Below are positions 1-10,066 of a stretch of 64,000 nucleotides of DNA, one piece after another (position 1 is the stretch's first letter; every line of letters starts with the position of its first letter). Both the position numbers and the translations under genes were made by a program. Source of the DNA: Rhodococcus sp. 4CII (GTDB taxonomy: Bacteria > Actinomycetota > Actinomycetes > Mycobacteriales > Mycobacteriaceae); assembly GCF_014256275.1 (NCBI RefSeq), contig NZ_JACCFE010000002.1, positions 2,976,001 to 3,040,000 on the forward strand. Direction: 5' to 3'. The notes beneath the pieces are model-generated. The model was not told where the DNA came from. It searched no databases and saw only the letters and a program-made list of their open reading frames with translations.

Positions 1-1010
1 GCCTCGAGCGCATCCTGCGCGGCCGCACGGGTGCACTGATCGTCCTCGGCTACGACGAGCAGATGGAAGAGATCTGCGACGGCGGCTTCGAGCTCGACGT
101 GGAGTTCGCCCCCACCCGGCTGCGTGAGCTGTCGAAGATGGACGGCGCCGTGGTCCTGTCCACCGACGGCTCCCGCATCGTGCGGGCCAACGTCCAGCTC
201 GTTCCCGACCACAAGATCCCCACCGTCGAGTCCGGTACGCGCCACCGCGCCGCCGAGCGGACGGCGATGCAGACCGGTTACCCCGTGGTGTCGGTGAGCC
301 AGTCGATGAGCATCGTCAGCGTGTACGTCGGCGGCATCCGGCACGTCATCGACGGTTCCGCCACGATCCTCTCGCGCGCCAATCAGGCGGTGGCGACCCT
401 CGAGCGGTACAAGGCGCGGCTCGACGAGGTCACCCGCCAGCTGTCGGTGGTGGAGATCGAGGATTTCGTCACGCTCCGCGACGCGCTGACCGTGGTGCAG
501 CGACTGGAGATGGTGCGGCGGGTGTCCGTCGAGATCGAGCAGGACGTGCTCGAACTCGGCACGGACGGGCGTCAGCTCGCGCTCCAGCTCGAGGAACTTG
601 TCGGCGACAACGACGTGGCGCGGGAACTCATCGTGCGCGACTACCTGGCGGGCACCGGCCCCGCACCCGCCGACGACGTCGAGAAGTCGCTCACCGCGCT
701 CGACCGGATCACGGACGCAGACCTTCTCGACCTCACGACACTGGCCCGCGCCTTCGGGTACCCAGGCACCATCGAGGCGCTCGAGGCGCCGATGAGTCCC
801 CGTGGCTACCGGGTGCTCACCCGCGTTCCCCGACTGCAGTTCAATCAGATCCACCGATTGGTCGGCTCGTTCGGGACGCTGCAGTCGCTGCTGGCCGCGA
901 CGGCCGCCGACCTGCAGTCGGTGGAGGGCATCGGCGGGCTGTGGGCGCGCCACATCCGCGAGGGCTTGTCCCGGCTGGCCGAGACGTCGATCTCCGGCCC
1001 GTACGACTAG
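1..1010 (+). CDS. disA: DNA integrity scanning protein DisA, diadenylate cyclase (5' truncated)
   Basis: This is the C-terminal part of DisA, which condenses two ATP into cyclic di-AMP and scans DNA for branched structures. The reading frame is open from base 3, so the true start lies before the window. Visible are the DGA motif (KMDGAVVLSTDG) and the RHR motif (SGTRHRAAERTA) of the diadenylate cyclase domain. A helical linker follows, then a C-terminal helix-hairpin-helix DNA-binding region (SVEGIGGLWARHIREGL). Family members are about 360 residues; roughly 335 are present here. Its stop codon overlaps that of the convergent CitE-like gene. The order disA, membrane protein, carbonic anhydrase, mutY matches M. 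tuberculosis Rv3586-Rv3589, apart from the inserted asparagine module. Confidence 0.95.
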   Translation, partial: LERILRGRTGALIVLGYDEQMEEICDGGFELDVEFAPTRLRELSKMDGAVVLSTDGSRIVRANVQLVPDHKIPTVESGTRHRAAERTAMQTGYPVVSVSQSMSIVSVYVGGIRHVIDGSATILSRANQAVATLERYKARLDEVTRQLSVVEIEDFVTLRDALTVVQRLEMVRRVSVEIEQDVLELGTDGRQLALQLEELVGDNDVARELIVRDYLAGTGPAPADDVEKSLTALDRITDADLLDLTTLARAFGYPGTIEALEAPMSPRGYRVLTRVPRLQFNQIHRLVGSFGTLQSLLAATAADLQSVEGIGGLWARHIREGLSRLAETSISGPYD

Positions 1011-1837
1011 TACGACAGTCGCAGTGCGTCCAGGCGGGTGCGAATGGTCAGGGCACGCGCGAGTTGCGGACGGTCGCTGCCGCTCCGGACACCCGCGCCG
1101 TCGACGCCGAGGCGGTCGATCACCTCGTCCGCCCATGCCGCGTCCGCGGCCGTCGGGCTCAGCTCACGATTGACGTCGCCTGTGTGCGCGGCCTTCATGC
1201 ACAGCTTGCCGGACATCCCCATCGTCCGTGTGACGGCCAGCGCCTCGATCCGGGTTTCGTGATCGTCGGCCAGCGTGGGTCCGTCGATCGGTGCCGCGAT
1301 TCCGGCGGCGCCACTCGCGACGACGAGGCGGCCCCGGGCGTACGCGAGCGCGTCCGGTTCTGCACCGGCGCCCGTGTCCCGCCGGAAGTCGCCGCTGCCG
1401 AAGGCCAATCGCAGTGTGGCGGGTTCGGAAGCGATCTCGTACGCGAACTCGATTCCCCGCGCGGATTCGACCAGAGCGAGCACCGGAACCGCACCGCCGA
1501 GGCGGGCAGCGGTGTCCCGGACCTGTTGCCCGGATTCACTTTTCGCCAGCATGACGCCCTGAAGTCCGGGCAGGCCCCGGAGCGCGTCCACGTCGGCCGA
1601 CCAGTCGTCGGTGGTTGCCGCGTTGATCCGGACCCAGGCGGCACCGCCGCCCGAGAGCCATTCGGCGACGGACCGCCGGGCGTCGGATCGTTCCGCCGTG
1701 ACCACGCCGTCCTCGAGGTCGAGGATGACGGCATCGGCGTCGCACCGGTCGGCGAGGTCGAAATCCTCGGGTCGCGAAGCGGACACCAGTAGCCACGATC
1801 GCGCGTGCCGGGCGTCGAGGGGAATCGCTGTGAAAAT
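1007..1837 (-). CDS. HpcH/HpaI aldolase/citrate lyase beta-subunit-like (CitE-like) protein
   Basis: A CitE-family TIM-barrel protein; members cleave or form CoA-ester C-C bonds such as malyl- or citramalyl-CoA. Family signatures seen are AVILDLEDGVV (metal-binding region), WVRIN, LALVESARGIEFA (metal-ligand Glu) and LAFGSGDFRRD. The free-standing CitE-like group lacks the other citrate lyase subunits, and none are encoded nearby, so the substrate is unknown. The first GTG (1786) would remove the beta-1 strand RSWLLVSASRPEDF. The same frame continues upstream to an ATT codon at 1837-1835 preceded by AAGGAAG at good spacing, and no ATG, GTG or TTG fits there. I therefore place the start at ATT, tentatively. 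It follows the FadR-type regulator by 10 bases, so the two are probably co-transcribed. Confidence 0.7.
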   Translation of the reverse strand: MFTAIPLDARHARSWLLVSASRPEDFDLADRCDADAVILDLEDGVVTAERSDARRSVAEWLSGGGAAWVRINAATTDDWSADVDALRGLPGLQGVMLAKSESGQQVRDTAARLGGAVPVLALVESARGIEFAYEIASEPATLRLAFGSGDFRRDTGAGAEPDALAYARGRLVVASGAAGIAAPIDGPTLADDHETRIEALAVTRTMGMSGKLCMKAAHTGDVNRELSPTAADAAWADEVIDRLGVDGAGVRSGSDRPQLARALTIRTRLDALRLSY

Positions 1838-1847
1838 GGTGTCTTCC

Positions 1848-2567
1848 TTACTGTCGATGGTCCGGATCGGCTTCTCCGACCACAGATTCCAGTGCGACCC
1901 GGACGGCGTCCAGATGCTCCGCCATGGCCCGGGCCGCCTTGTCGTAGCTGCGCGAGGCGATTCCGTCCACGATTCGGTCGTGCTCGTCGTTCGACTTCTG
2001 CTGACGCCCCGCCACCAGGTTCAGCGTCTCGGACTGCCGGGTGAGGGCCTCGCGGATGTCGACGATCACGGATTCGAACACGCGATTCCGGCTGGTCCGG
2101 GCAATGCATGCGTGGAATTGCGCGTCGAGGGACACCCAGACGAGGGGATCGTCTTCTTCCCGCATCTGATCCACCAGACCGCGCAGAGCGGCCAGGTCTT
2201 CCTCCGTGTGCCGCTGGGCCGCCCAGCCGGCGGCGGGAATCTCCACGTGCGGCCGGGCCTCGACGAGTTCGTTCGCCGCGTAGTTCCCGAAGTCGAGGTC
2301 GCGGGCGATCGAATCGCTGACGACGAACGTGCCGAGGCCCGACTTCGTCTCCGTGAGTCCGAGCGCATGACACGAGCGGAGCGCCTCCCGGATCACCGAA
2401 CGGCTGACGCCGTGCCGTGCCGCGAGGGACGCTTCGGACGGGAGTCGCTCCCCGACCGACAGCTCGCCGGACGTGATCGCCTCACGGAGATCGGCGAGGA
2501 CGGCCTCAGCGGCGCTGACCCGCGCCGTGACGGGACGCCTGGCTGCCCAGCTGTCTGACAGGTTCAT
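1848..2567 (-). CDS. GntR-family (FadR subfamily) transcriptional regulator
   Basis: A 239-residue regulator. The N-terminal winged helix-turn-helix has the GntR pattern (LREAITSGELSVGERLPSE, then HGVSRSVIREALRSC). The C-terminal all-helical FCD ligand domain carries the expected metal/ligand positions (D..FH, then EH..I..GI..R, then HL). The ATG at 2567 is chosen because the domain begins immediately afterwards; an in-frame extension to 2756 would run through the promoter of the divergent operon. It is divergent from aspA-ansP-ansA and upstream of the CitE-like gene. Two copies of an inverted repeat lie at its own start and in front of aspA, so autoregulation plus control of aspartate/asparagine catabolism is the likely role. 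The ligand is not known; a dicarboxylate such as aspartate or fumarate is a guess. Confidence 0.85.
   Translation of the reverse strand: MNLSDSWAARRPVTARVSAAEAVLADLREAITSGELSVGERLPSEASLAARHGVSRSVIREALRSCHALGLTETKSGLGTFVVSDSIARDLDFGNYAANELVEARPHVEIPAAGWAAQRHTEEDLAALRGLVDQMREEDDPLVWVSLDAQFHACIARTSRNRVFESVIVDIREALTRQSETLNLVAGRQQKSNDEHDRIVDGIASRSYDKAARAMAEHLDAVRVALESVVGEADPDHRQ
2551..2561. promoter_or_regulatory. Candidate FadR/GntR operator, copy 1
   Basis: CTGTC-T-GACAG is a perfect 5-bp inverted repeat around one central base, a typical length for FadR-type GntR half-sites. It overlaps codons 3-6 of the regulator gene. The identical 11-mer recurs at 2658-2668 in the divergent promoter region. 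Binding is inferred. Confidence 0.5.
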
Positions 2568-2657
2568 GAGGATATTGTTCTCACGCCCCGGCGTCGCCGT
2601 CAACACGGGACACCGCCCGGGGTTGACGGCTGCGAGTGAGCGCGGTAACAATTGCAC

Positions 2658-2668
2658 CTGTCTGACAG
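2658..2668. promoter_or_regulatory. Candidate FadR/GntR operator, copy 2
   Basis: Exact second copy of the inverted repeat CTGTC-T-GACAG. It lies about 120 bases before the aspA start and 97 bases from the first copy. The 2568-2787 gap contains no gene, so this is the divergent promoter region of the regulator and the aspA operon. Confidence 0.5.
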
Positions 2669-2787
2669 CCTGGCAGGTGGATAGCCGGGTGGCTCGACCG
2701 AGAAATGTACCCCTCCTCGGGCAAACAGACTCCGTCCACCGCATCGTGCGGAACACGCTCGCGCGAATCCCTGTGAGGAATGATCAA

Positions 2788-4232
<1,445 letters not shown>

Positions 4233-4236
<4 letters not shown>

Positions 4237-5675
4237 CGATCGAGAAGGACGACACCTCGGGAGACATCTTCGTCGAGGAAGACCTCGGCTATCGGAAAGC
4301 GCTCGGCCCGAGACAGATCCAGATGATCGCGATCGGCGGAGCGATCGGCACCGGACTGTTCATGGGCGCGGGCGGCCGTCTCCAGCAGGCCGGTCCCGCA
4401 CTCGTCCTCGTCTACGCCCTGTGCGGGTTCTTCGCCTTCCTGATCCTGCGGGCTCTCGGCGAACTCGTGATGCACCGACCCACGTCCGGTTCGTTCGTCT
4501 CGTACTCGCGGGAATTCTTCGGCGAGAAGATGGCATTCGCCGCGGGCTGGCTGTATTGGATGAACTGGGCGATGACGGCAGTCGTCGACGTCACCGCCGT
4601 CGCGCTGTACATGAACTTCTTCAAGAAATACTGGGCACCGCTCGGCAACGTCGACCAATGGGTGTTCGCCTTGGCCGCAGTCGTACTCGTCCTCGGCCTG
4701 AACCTCGTTTCCGTCAAGGTGTTCGGTGAACTGGAGTTCTGGTTCGCGCTGATCAAGGTCGTCGCCCTCGCCGCGTTCCTGGGCTTCGGCATCTATTTCG
4801 TGCTGTTCGGCACGCCCATCGAAGGCCACTCCCCGGGTTTCAGCATGATCGCCGACAACGGAGGTCTCTTCCCCAACGGAATCCTGCCCGCGATCGTCGT
4901 GATCCAGGGCGTCGTCTTCGCCTACGCCTCGATCGAACTCGTGGGTACCACTGCGGGAGAGACGAAGAATCCGCAAAAGGTGATCCCCAAGGCGATCAAC
5001 ACGGTCATCGTCCGCATCCTCGTCTTCTACGTCGGATCCGTCCTGCTGCTGTCGCTGCTTCTCCCTTACACCGAGTACCACGCCGGCGAGAGTCCGTTCG
5101 TCACGTTCTTCGGCTCCATCGATGTGCAGGGCGCCGACGCGATCATGAATCTCGTGGTCCTCACGGCCGCGCTGTCCTCGCTCAACGCGGGCCTGTACTC
5201 TACCGGCCGAATACTGCACTCCATGGCCATGGCCGGATCGGCGCCCGCGTTCGCCGCCCGGATGAACAAGTCCGGCGTCCCGTACGGCGGCATCGCCCTC
5301 ACCGGATTGGTGATCCTGCTCGGGGTCGGACTCAACGCCGTCGTTCCCGCGCAGGCGTTCGAGATCGTCCTCAACCTTGCCGCACTCGGCATCATCAGCG
5401 CCTGGGCCGTGATCGTGCTGTGCCAGTTGAAACTCTGGAAACTCTCCAAGGACGGGAAACTCGCCCGGCCCGGATTCCGGATGTTCGGCGCCCCCTACAC
5501 CGGGCTCCTCACCCTGGCCTTCCTCGGATGCGTCGTCGTACTGATGGCGTTCGATCACCCCGTCGGAACCTGGACCGTCGGGTCCATCGCGATCATCGCC
5601 CCGCTGCTGGTGATCGGCTGGTTCGGCGCGAGAAACCGCATCCGCACCCTCGCCTCGGACCGCCCCACCGCTTAG
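4233..5675 (+). CDS. Amino-acid permease, AnsP-like (asparagine) transporter of the APC family
   Basis: A polytopic permease of 480 residues with about 12 hydrophobic segments. The start resembles the AAT/AnsP subgroup: the cytoplasmic GYRKALGPRQIQMIAIGGAIGTGLFMGAG carries the conserved GGxIGTGLF loop of helix 1, and the RALGELVMHRPTSGSFVSYSREF region follows. GTG at 4233 has GGAGG a few bases upstream and overlaps the aspA stop. Position between aspartase and asparaginase supports asparagine (possibly aspartate) uptake. Substrate is inferred from context and from resemblance to AnsP/GabP-type carriers, not from binding residues. Confidence 0.88.
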
Positions 5676-5690
5676 CAAGAAAGGACAACA

Positions 5691-6653
5691 GTGCCGAAAG
5701 TCGCCGTCGTCACCACCGGAGGCACGATCGCCAGCAGGCAGGACGGGCACGGTGTCAGCAGACCGGTGGTCGCGGGCCCGGATCTGCTGGGCACCGCGCA
5801 GACCGGGACGGAACTCCGCGTCGTCGACCTGATGTCGAAGGACAGTTCGAGCATGACGTTCGCCGACATGGACCGGGTCCGGGACGCCGTCGCCTGGGAA
5901 CTGCGCGATCCCGGCCTCGACGCGGTGGTCGTGCTCCACGGAACCGACACCATGGAGGAGACCGCGTACCTCCTCGACCTCCACCACGCCGACCCGCGAC
6001 CGGTGGTCTTCACGGGCGCACAGCGCACGTTCGACCACCCGGAGTCCGACGCACCGGCCAACCTCGCCGACGCGATCGCCGCGGGAGCAGACCCTGCCCT
6101 GCGCGGCGCGGGTGTCCTGATCGCGTTCGGCGGTGCCCTCCACTCGGCGTCGGGGACGCGAAAGACGGACACGACGTCACTCGACGCGTTCCGCTCCGTC
6201 CGACCGGACGGCGGTATTTCGCCGCGGAGTCTCGATCCGCTGCCGTGGCATCCGATTTCCGGAACTCGCGTCGACATCGTCGCCGCCTATCCGGGGGCGG
6301 ACCGCGTCCAGATCGACGCGTGCCGGGCCGCAGGAACCCGGGGACTGGTGCTCGACGGGCTCGGATCGGGGAACGCGAATCCCGCCGTCGTCGAGGCCGT
6401 CCGGGACTGTGTGTCCGCTGCGATACCCGTGGTGGTCACCACCCGGGTGCCCCACGGCCCGATCTCCCCGTCGTACGGCGGCGGGGGCGGCGGGCACGAC
6501 CTCGTCTCGGCGGGTGCGTTGTTCTCCACCGACCTCCGGGCAGGTCAGGCCCGGATCCTCCTCGCGGCGCTGCTCGCCGACCCCGATCTCCGCGACCTCG
6601 ACAAGGAGTTCGACCGGCGCTCCCGCGTCGACCCCGCACCGAGGATCAGCTGA
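5691..6653 (+). CDS. ansA: L-asparaginase
   Basis: Hydrolyses L-asparagine to aspartate and ammonia. The 320-residue protein carries both catalytic threonine motifs of bacterial asparaginases: VVTTGGTIASRQDG at the N-terminus and VVLHGTDTMEETAYLL near residue 85. No signal peptide is visible, so it is probably cytoplasmic and acts after uptake by the adjacent permease. The GTG start lies 15 bases after the permease stop and is preceded by AAAGGA. The region around residues 260-275 holds a glycine run (YGGGGGGHDL), a local low-complexity insertion. Its last eight bases overlap the 3' end of the convergent membrane protein gene. The product feeds aspA. Confidence 0.93.
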   Translation: MPKVAVVTTGGTIASRQDGHGVSRPVVAGPDLLGTAQTGTELRVVDLMSKDSSSMTFADMDRVRDAVAWELRDPGLDAVVVLHGTDTMEETAYLLDLHHADPRPVVFTGAQRTFDHPESDAPANLADAIAAGADPALRGAGVLIAFGGALHSASGTRKTDTTSLDAFRSVRPDGGISPRSLDPLPWHPISGTRVDIVAAYPGADRVQIDACRAAGTRGLVLDGLGSGNANPAVVEAVRDCVSAAIPVVVTTRVPHGPISPSYGGGGGGHDLVSAGALFSTDLRAGQARILLAALLADPDLRDLDKEFDRRSRVDPAPRIS

Positions 6654-7398
6654 GGTTGAACGGCTCCGGCGCGCTGCGGAGCTGACCGAGCTGGCCCACC
6701 ACGGTGTACGCACCGGGCCCCACCGGATCACGCTGGGGTTCCGGTTGCGTCAGGCAGTCGGGAGCCGACGTCTTGGCCGACCACTTCACGGTGAACTGGG
6801 CCTGCTCACCCGGCGCGAGGGTGCGAACGTCCGCCGCGGACTGCGGGAAGCAGTCGATGTTGGACCACAGGCGCACGGCGCCGTCGATCGTGTACACGAG
6901 CACCTGCTGGAGGCTGCTGCCCAGATCACGTTCGCACGGTGTCGTGCCGATGTTGGTGACCACCGTCGTGAAGCTGGGCTCCTCGCCCGCCAGGTACGTC
7001 GGCTTGTCCGCGGCCACCTTGATGGCCAGCGACTGGTCCGGGCACTGCCCCGCGGCAACCGGCTGGCCGCTGGGCGCCGTGCGGCTCGACGAGCCACTGC
7101 TCGACGCCCCGGACGAACCGGACGTCCCCGAGGAGGCCTCACCGCCGGCTGCCGCCGCGCCACCCCCGCCGCCCGACCCGCCGCTGGACGTGGACGAACC
7201 CGACGCCGTCGGGGAAATCGAGACGGGAGTGGTCAACGACGAACTCGCTGCTGCCGGATCCGTCTCGGAGTCGCCACCACCGCGAAGTGAGTTGATCAAC
7301 CACACGACGAGCAGCAACACGACGATGGCGCCGCCGATCGCCAGCGCCCTGCGGCGCCAGTAAATCTCGGGGGGCAACGGTCCATTCGGTTCCAGCAC
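6646..7398 (-). CDS. Conserved actinobacterial membrane-anchored protein (Rv3587c-like)
   Basis: A 250-residue protein of unknown function. A short cytoplasmic N-terminus (LEPNGPLPPEIYWRRR) is followed by one membrane helix (residues about 18-37). Next comes a low-complexity linker rich in Ser, Gly, Thr and Ala (about 45-105), then a compact extracytoplasmic domain with four Cys (CPDQS, CERDLG, DCFPQ, DCLTQ) that could form two disulfides. The order next to canB and mutY, together with the N-terminal PPEIYWRRR signature, matches Rv3587c of M. tuberculosis. The start is GTG at 7398. A role at the cell envelope is all that can be inferred. Its 3' end overlaps the asparaginase stop. Confidence 0.82.
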   Translation of the reverse strand: MLEPNGPLPPEIYWRRRALAIGGAIVVLLLVVWLINSLRGGGDSETDPAAASSSLTTPVSISPTASGSSTSSGGSGGGGGAAAAGGEASSGTSGSSGASSSGSSSRTAPSGQPVAAGQCPDQSLAIKVAADKPTYLAGEEPSFTTVVTNIGTTPCERDLGSSLQQVLVYTIDGAVRLWSNIDCFPQSAADVRTLAPGEQAQFTVKWSAKTSAPDCLTQPEPQRDPVGPGAYTVVGQLGQLRSAPEPFNLS

Positions 7399-7457
7399 GA
7401 CGTCAACGGTAGTTCGGCGTCGCGCGGCAGCGGCTCAGCGGGCGCGGCGTGTCGCCA

Positions 7458-8084
7458 TCAGTCGACGAGCTCACCGATGTCCCCGACCGCTCCCTGCAGG
7501 TGGGTGCGGCCGTCGGACAGCTGGTACGTGACACCGGCGATGGCGCACGTGCCGGCCTCGACACGCTCCGCGATGATGCGCGACCTCTGCATGAGCAGCG
7601 CACCGGTCTCCACCACGTGGCGACCTTCGAGTTCGTCGACGGTGGTGAGGCCCTCTCGGCGTCCCTTGAGGATCGACGGGGCGACCCGTTCCACGATGCT
7701 GCGGATGAACCCGGGCGGCACGTTGCCGTCGTCGAGGGCGTCGAGCGTCGCCTTCACTGCGCCGCAGCTGTCGTGACCGAGTACGACGATGAGCGGCACG
7801 TTCAAGACGCCGACGGCGTACTCGATAGACCCGAGCACGGCGTCGTCGATCACGTGACCTGCGGTGCGGACGACGAACATGTCGCCCAGGCCCTGGTCGA
7901 AGATGATCTCGGCGGCGACACGGGAGTCTCCGCATCCGAACAGGACGGCCGTGGGGTGCTGGCCGCCGACGAGCTTCGCCCGATCGGCGATGCCCTGGCT
8001 GGGATGGAGCGAGGTATCGCTCACGAATCGCTCATTACCCTGTCGCAGGGCCTTCCAGGCGGAAATGGGGTTGGAATTCGGCAT
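7458..8084 (-). CDS. canB: Beta-class carbonic anhydrase
   Basis: Interconverts CO2 and bicarbonate using a zinc ion. The 208-residue protein has the beta-class zinc ligands Cys51 (FGCGDSRV), His104 and Cys107 (LGHDSCGA). It also has the Asp53-Arg55 catalytic dyad. These numbers agree with M. tuberculosis Rv3588c, which it also matches in position and length. ATG at 8084 (MPNSNPISAWKAL) is chosen because upstream in-frame sequence crosses the spacer before the divergent mutY and has no family similarity. It is probably transcribed ahead of the Rv3587c-like gene, 59 bases downstream. Confidence 0.95.
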   Translation of the reverse strand: MPNSNPISAWKALRQGNERFVSDTSLHPSQGIADRAKLVGGQHPTAVLFGCGDSRVAAEIIFDQGLGDMFVVRTAGHVIDDAVLGSIEYAVGVLNVPLIVVLGHDSCGAVKATLDALDDGNVPPGFIRSIVERVAPSILKGRREGLTTVDELEGRHVVETGALLMQRSRIIAERVEAGTCAIAGVTYQLSDGRTHLQGAVGDIGELVD

Positions 8085-8184
8085 GGGACCATTGTGCACC
8101 GGGCGTGTCGGGCCGTCGCGACGGCAACATGACGACCGCGGAAATTCCGTATCCCACGTGAACGAAGGGACCTGTGAGGGCGAA

Positions 8185-9063
8185 GTGGCCGTTGATTCCT
8201 CCGCGTTGATCAGCTGGTACGAGGCGCAGGCCCGGGACCTGCCGTGGCGCCGCGACGGCGTCACCGCCTGGCACATCCTGATGAGCGAGATCATGCTGCA
8301 GCAGACACCCGTCGTCCGGGTGGCCCCGATCTGGGAGGAATGGGTGCAACGCTGGCCCGTCCCGTCCCGCATGGCCGTGTCGAGCCAGGCCGACGTGCTC
8401 CGCGCCTGGGGCAAGCTCGGCTACCCGCGTCGCGCGCTGCGACTCCACGAATGCGCCGGCGTGCTGGCCGCGGAACACGGCGACGTGGTTCCGAGTGACG
8501 TCGACACCCTCCTCGGCCTACCCGGCATCGGCGCCTACACCGCGCGGGCCGTCGCCTGCTTCGCCTACGGACAGCGGGTCCCCGTCGTCGACACGAACGT
8601 CCGCCGCGTGGTCGCGCGAGCCGTGCACGGACGCGCCGAGCCAGGCAATCCGTCGACCACCCGCGACCTCGCCGACGTGTCGACGCTTCTCCCCCGCACC
8701 CGCGTGCGGGCCGCCACGTTCTCCGCCGCCCTGATGGAACTCGGCGCCACCGTGTGCACTGCCCGGACACCCGGCTGCGAACGCTGCCCGCTGCCGTCCT
8801 GCGCCTGGGTCGACGCCGGACGTCCCGCGCACACCGGCGAACGCCGCAAGGTCCAGAAGTTCGCAGGCACCGACCGTCAGGTCCGCGGCAAGCTGATGGC
8901 CGTGCTCCGCGAGAGTTCCACCCCCGTCGAGCGGGTCCGACTCGACCAGGTGTGGCTCGACGACCCCGGGCAGCGCGACCGCGCCCTGCACTCGCTGCTC
9001 GTCGACGGGCTCGTCGAGCAGACCGACGACGGCCTCTTCGCCCTCGCAGGCGAGGGCAGCTAG
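8185..9063 (+). CDS. mutY: A/G-specific adenine DNA glycosylase
   Basis: Removes adenine mispaired with 8-oxoguanine in base-excision repair. The 292-residue protein has the catalytic Glu in SEIMLQQTPV and the helix-hairpin-helix/GPD motif LPGIGAYTARAVACFAYGQRVPVVDTNV with the catalytic Asp. It has a C-x6-C-x2-C-x5-C iron-sulfur loop (CTARTPGCERCPLPSC). GTG at 8185 has GAGGG just upstream; another in-frame GTG at 8158 is possible. It is divergent from canB as in mycobacteria. The stop lies only five bases before the first gene of the biosynthetic island, marking the left border. Confidence 0.94.
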   Translation: MAVDSSALISWYEAQARDLPWRRDGVTAWHILMSEIMLQQTPVVRVAPIWEEWVQRWPVPSRMAVSSQADVLRAWGKLGYPRRALRLHECAGVLAAEHGDVVPSDVDTLLGLPGIGAYTARAVACFAYGQRVPVVDTNVRRVVARAVHGRAEPGNPSTTRDLADVSTLLPRTRVRAATFSAALMELGATVCTARTPGCERCPLPSCAWVDAGRPAHTGERRKVQKFAGTDRQVRGKLMAVLRESSTPVERVRLDQVWLDDPGQRDRALHSLLVDGLVEQTDDGLFALAGEGS

Positions 9064-9068
9064 CGGGC

Positions 9069-10064
9069 TCACACCGGAACCGCTTCGATCACCGATGACC
9101 GGGGACCGTGCGTGATCGAATCAAGCATGAATCCGTGGTCGGTCAACAGTCGGCGCCATTCGGTGATCGTGCGCTCGCGACCGCCCAGGAGAACCAACAT
9201 GTGGAGATCCAGCAGCGCCATGGGGTGGGTTGTCGCTGCTTCGGGCAAGACCTGCTCGACGATCATCAGTCGTCCGCGTGCCGGGATCGCTCGCCGACAA
9301 CTGCCGAGGATCTTGCCTGCGGACGCGTCATCCCAGTCGTGCAGAATCTGAGACAGCACGTAAACGTCACCATGCCCCGGAACGTCGTCGAAGAAGCTTC
9401 CGCCCGCCACTGTCGTTCGTTCACCGATGCCGGCCGAACCAAACTTCGACGGCGCTTCCGCGACCACATGAGGCAGATCGAACAGAATTCCGCGTAGATG
9501 CGCGTGCCGACCGAGCAACCGGGTGATCAGTGCGCCCGTCCCGCCTCCGACGTCCACGACCGTCCCCACGTCAGACCAGTCGTGGTCGAGCAAGGGCAAC
9601 AAACGCAGCTCGACCAGCCCTGCTTGGCCCTTTGCGAACTCATCGGCGGCCGAGGGATTCTCGGACAACCATTCGAAGTACGGCTTCCCGAAAGCCGCTG
9701 AAAACGATTCCTTCCCCGTTCGGATCGAATGGGCTGCGTGCCCCCACACGAGGTACGCCTCGTTCGACATCAAGCCGACCAAGTGCCGAAGCGAGCCCGG
9801 AGTGTCTGCCCGCAGGAGCTCACCGGCCTCCGTCAACGCAAATCGTCCTCCGCCGTCTTCCTCGAGCAATCCCTCCGCGACGAGTACCCGCAAGAATCGG
9901 CCAAGCGCGTCGGCGTCGGCTCCCACGCTCGCCGCGAGATCGTCGAGCACGCACGCGCCGTCCGCCAACCGGTCGGGCACACCCAGTCCACAGACGGCTG
10001 AAATTGATTGGGAAACGATGTATCCCATGATTTGTTTTCTGACTCGGTGGATGATGTCGCTCAT
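9069..10064 (-). CDS. SAM-dependent O-methyltransferase (COMT/HIOMT-type), island gene
   Basis: A 331-residue methyltransferase of the plant-type O-methyltransferase family common in natural-product clusters. The N-terminal part is a dimerisation/winged-helix domain (VCGLGVPDRLADGACVLDDLAASVGADADALGRFLRVL). The C-terminal Rossmann domain has the SAM-binding motif VVDVGGGTGALITRLL. The catalytic-base region is LSQILHDWDDASAGKIL, where the His would deprotonate a hydroxyl. ATG at 10064 is preferred because GAGGTGG precedes it and the alternative upstream frame runs into the TDO-like gene. The start lies just after the TDO-like stop, so the two are one operon. The acceptor is unknown; an aromatic or enolic hydroxyl is a reasonable guess. 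Confidence 0.88.
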   Translation of the reverse strand: MSDIIHRVRKQIMGYIVSQSISAVCGLGVPDRLADGACVLDDLAASVGADADALGRFLRVLVAEGLLEEDGGGRFALTEAGELLRADTPGSLRHLVGLMSNEAYLVWGHAAHSIRTGKESFSAAFGKPYFEWLSENPSAADEFAKGQAGLVELRLLPLLDHDWSDVGTVVDVGGGTGALITRLLGRHAHLRGILFDLPHVVAEAPSKFGSAGIGERTTVAGGSFFDDVPGHGDVYVLSQILHDWDDASAGKILGSCRRAIPARGRLMIVEQVLPEAATTHPMALLDLHMLVLLGGRERTITEWRRLLTDHGFMLDSITHGPRSSVIEAVPV

Positions 10065-10066
10065 GT

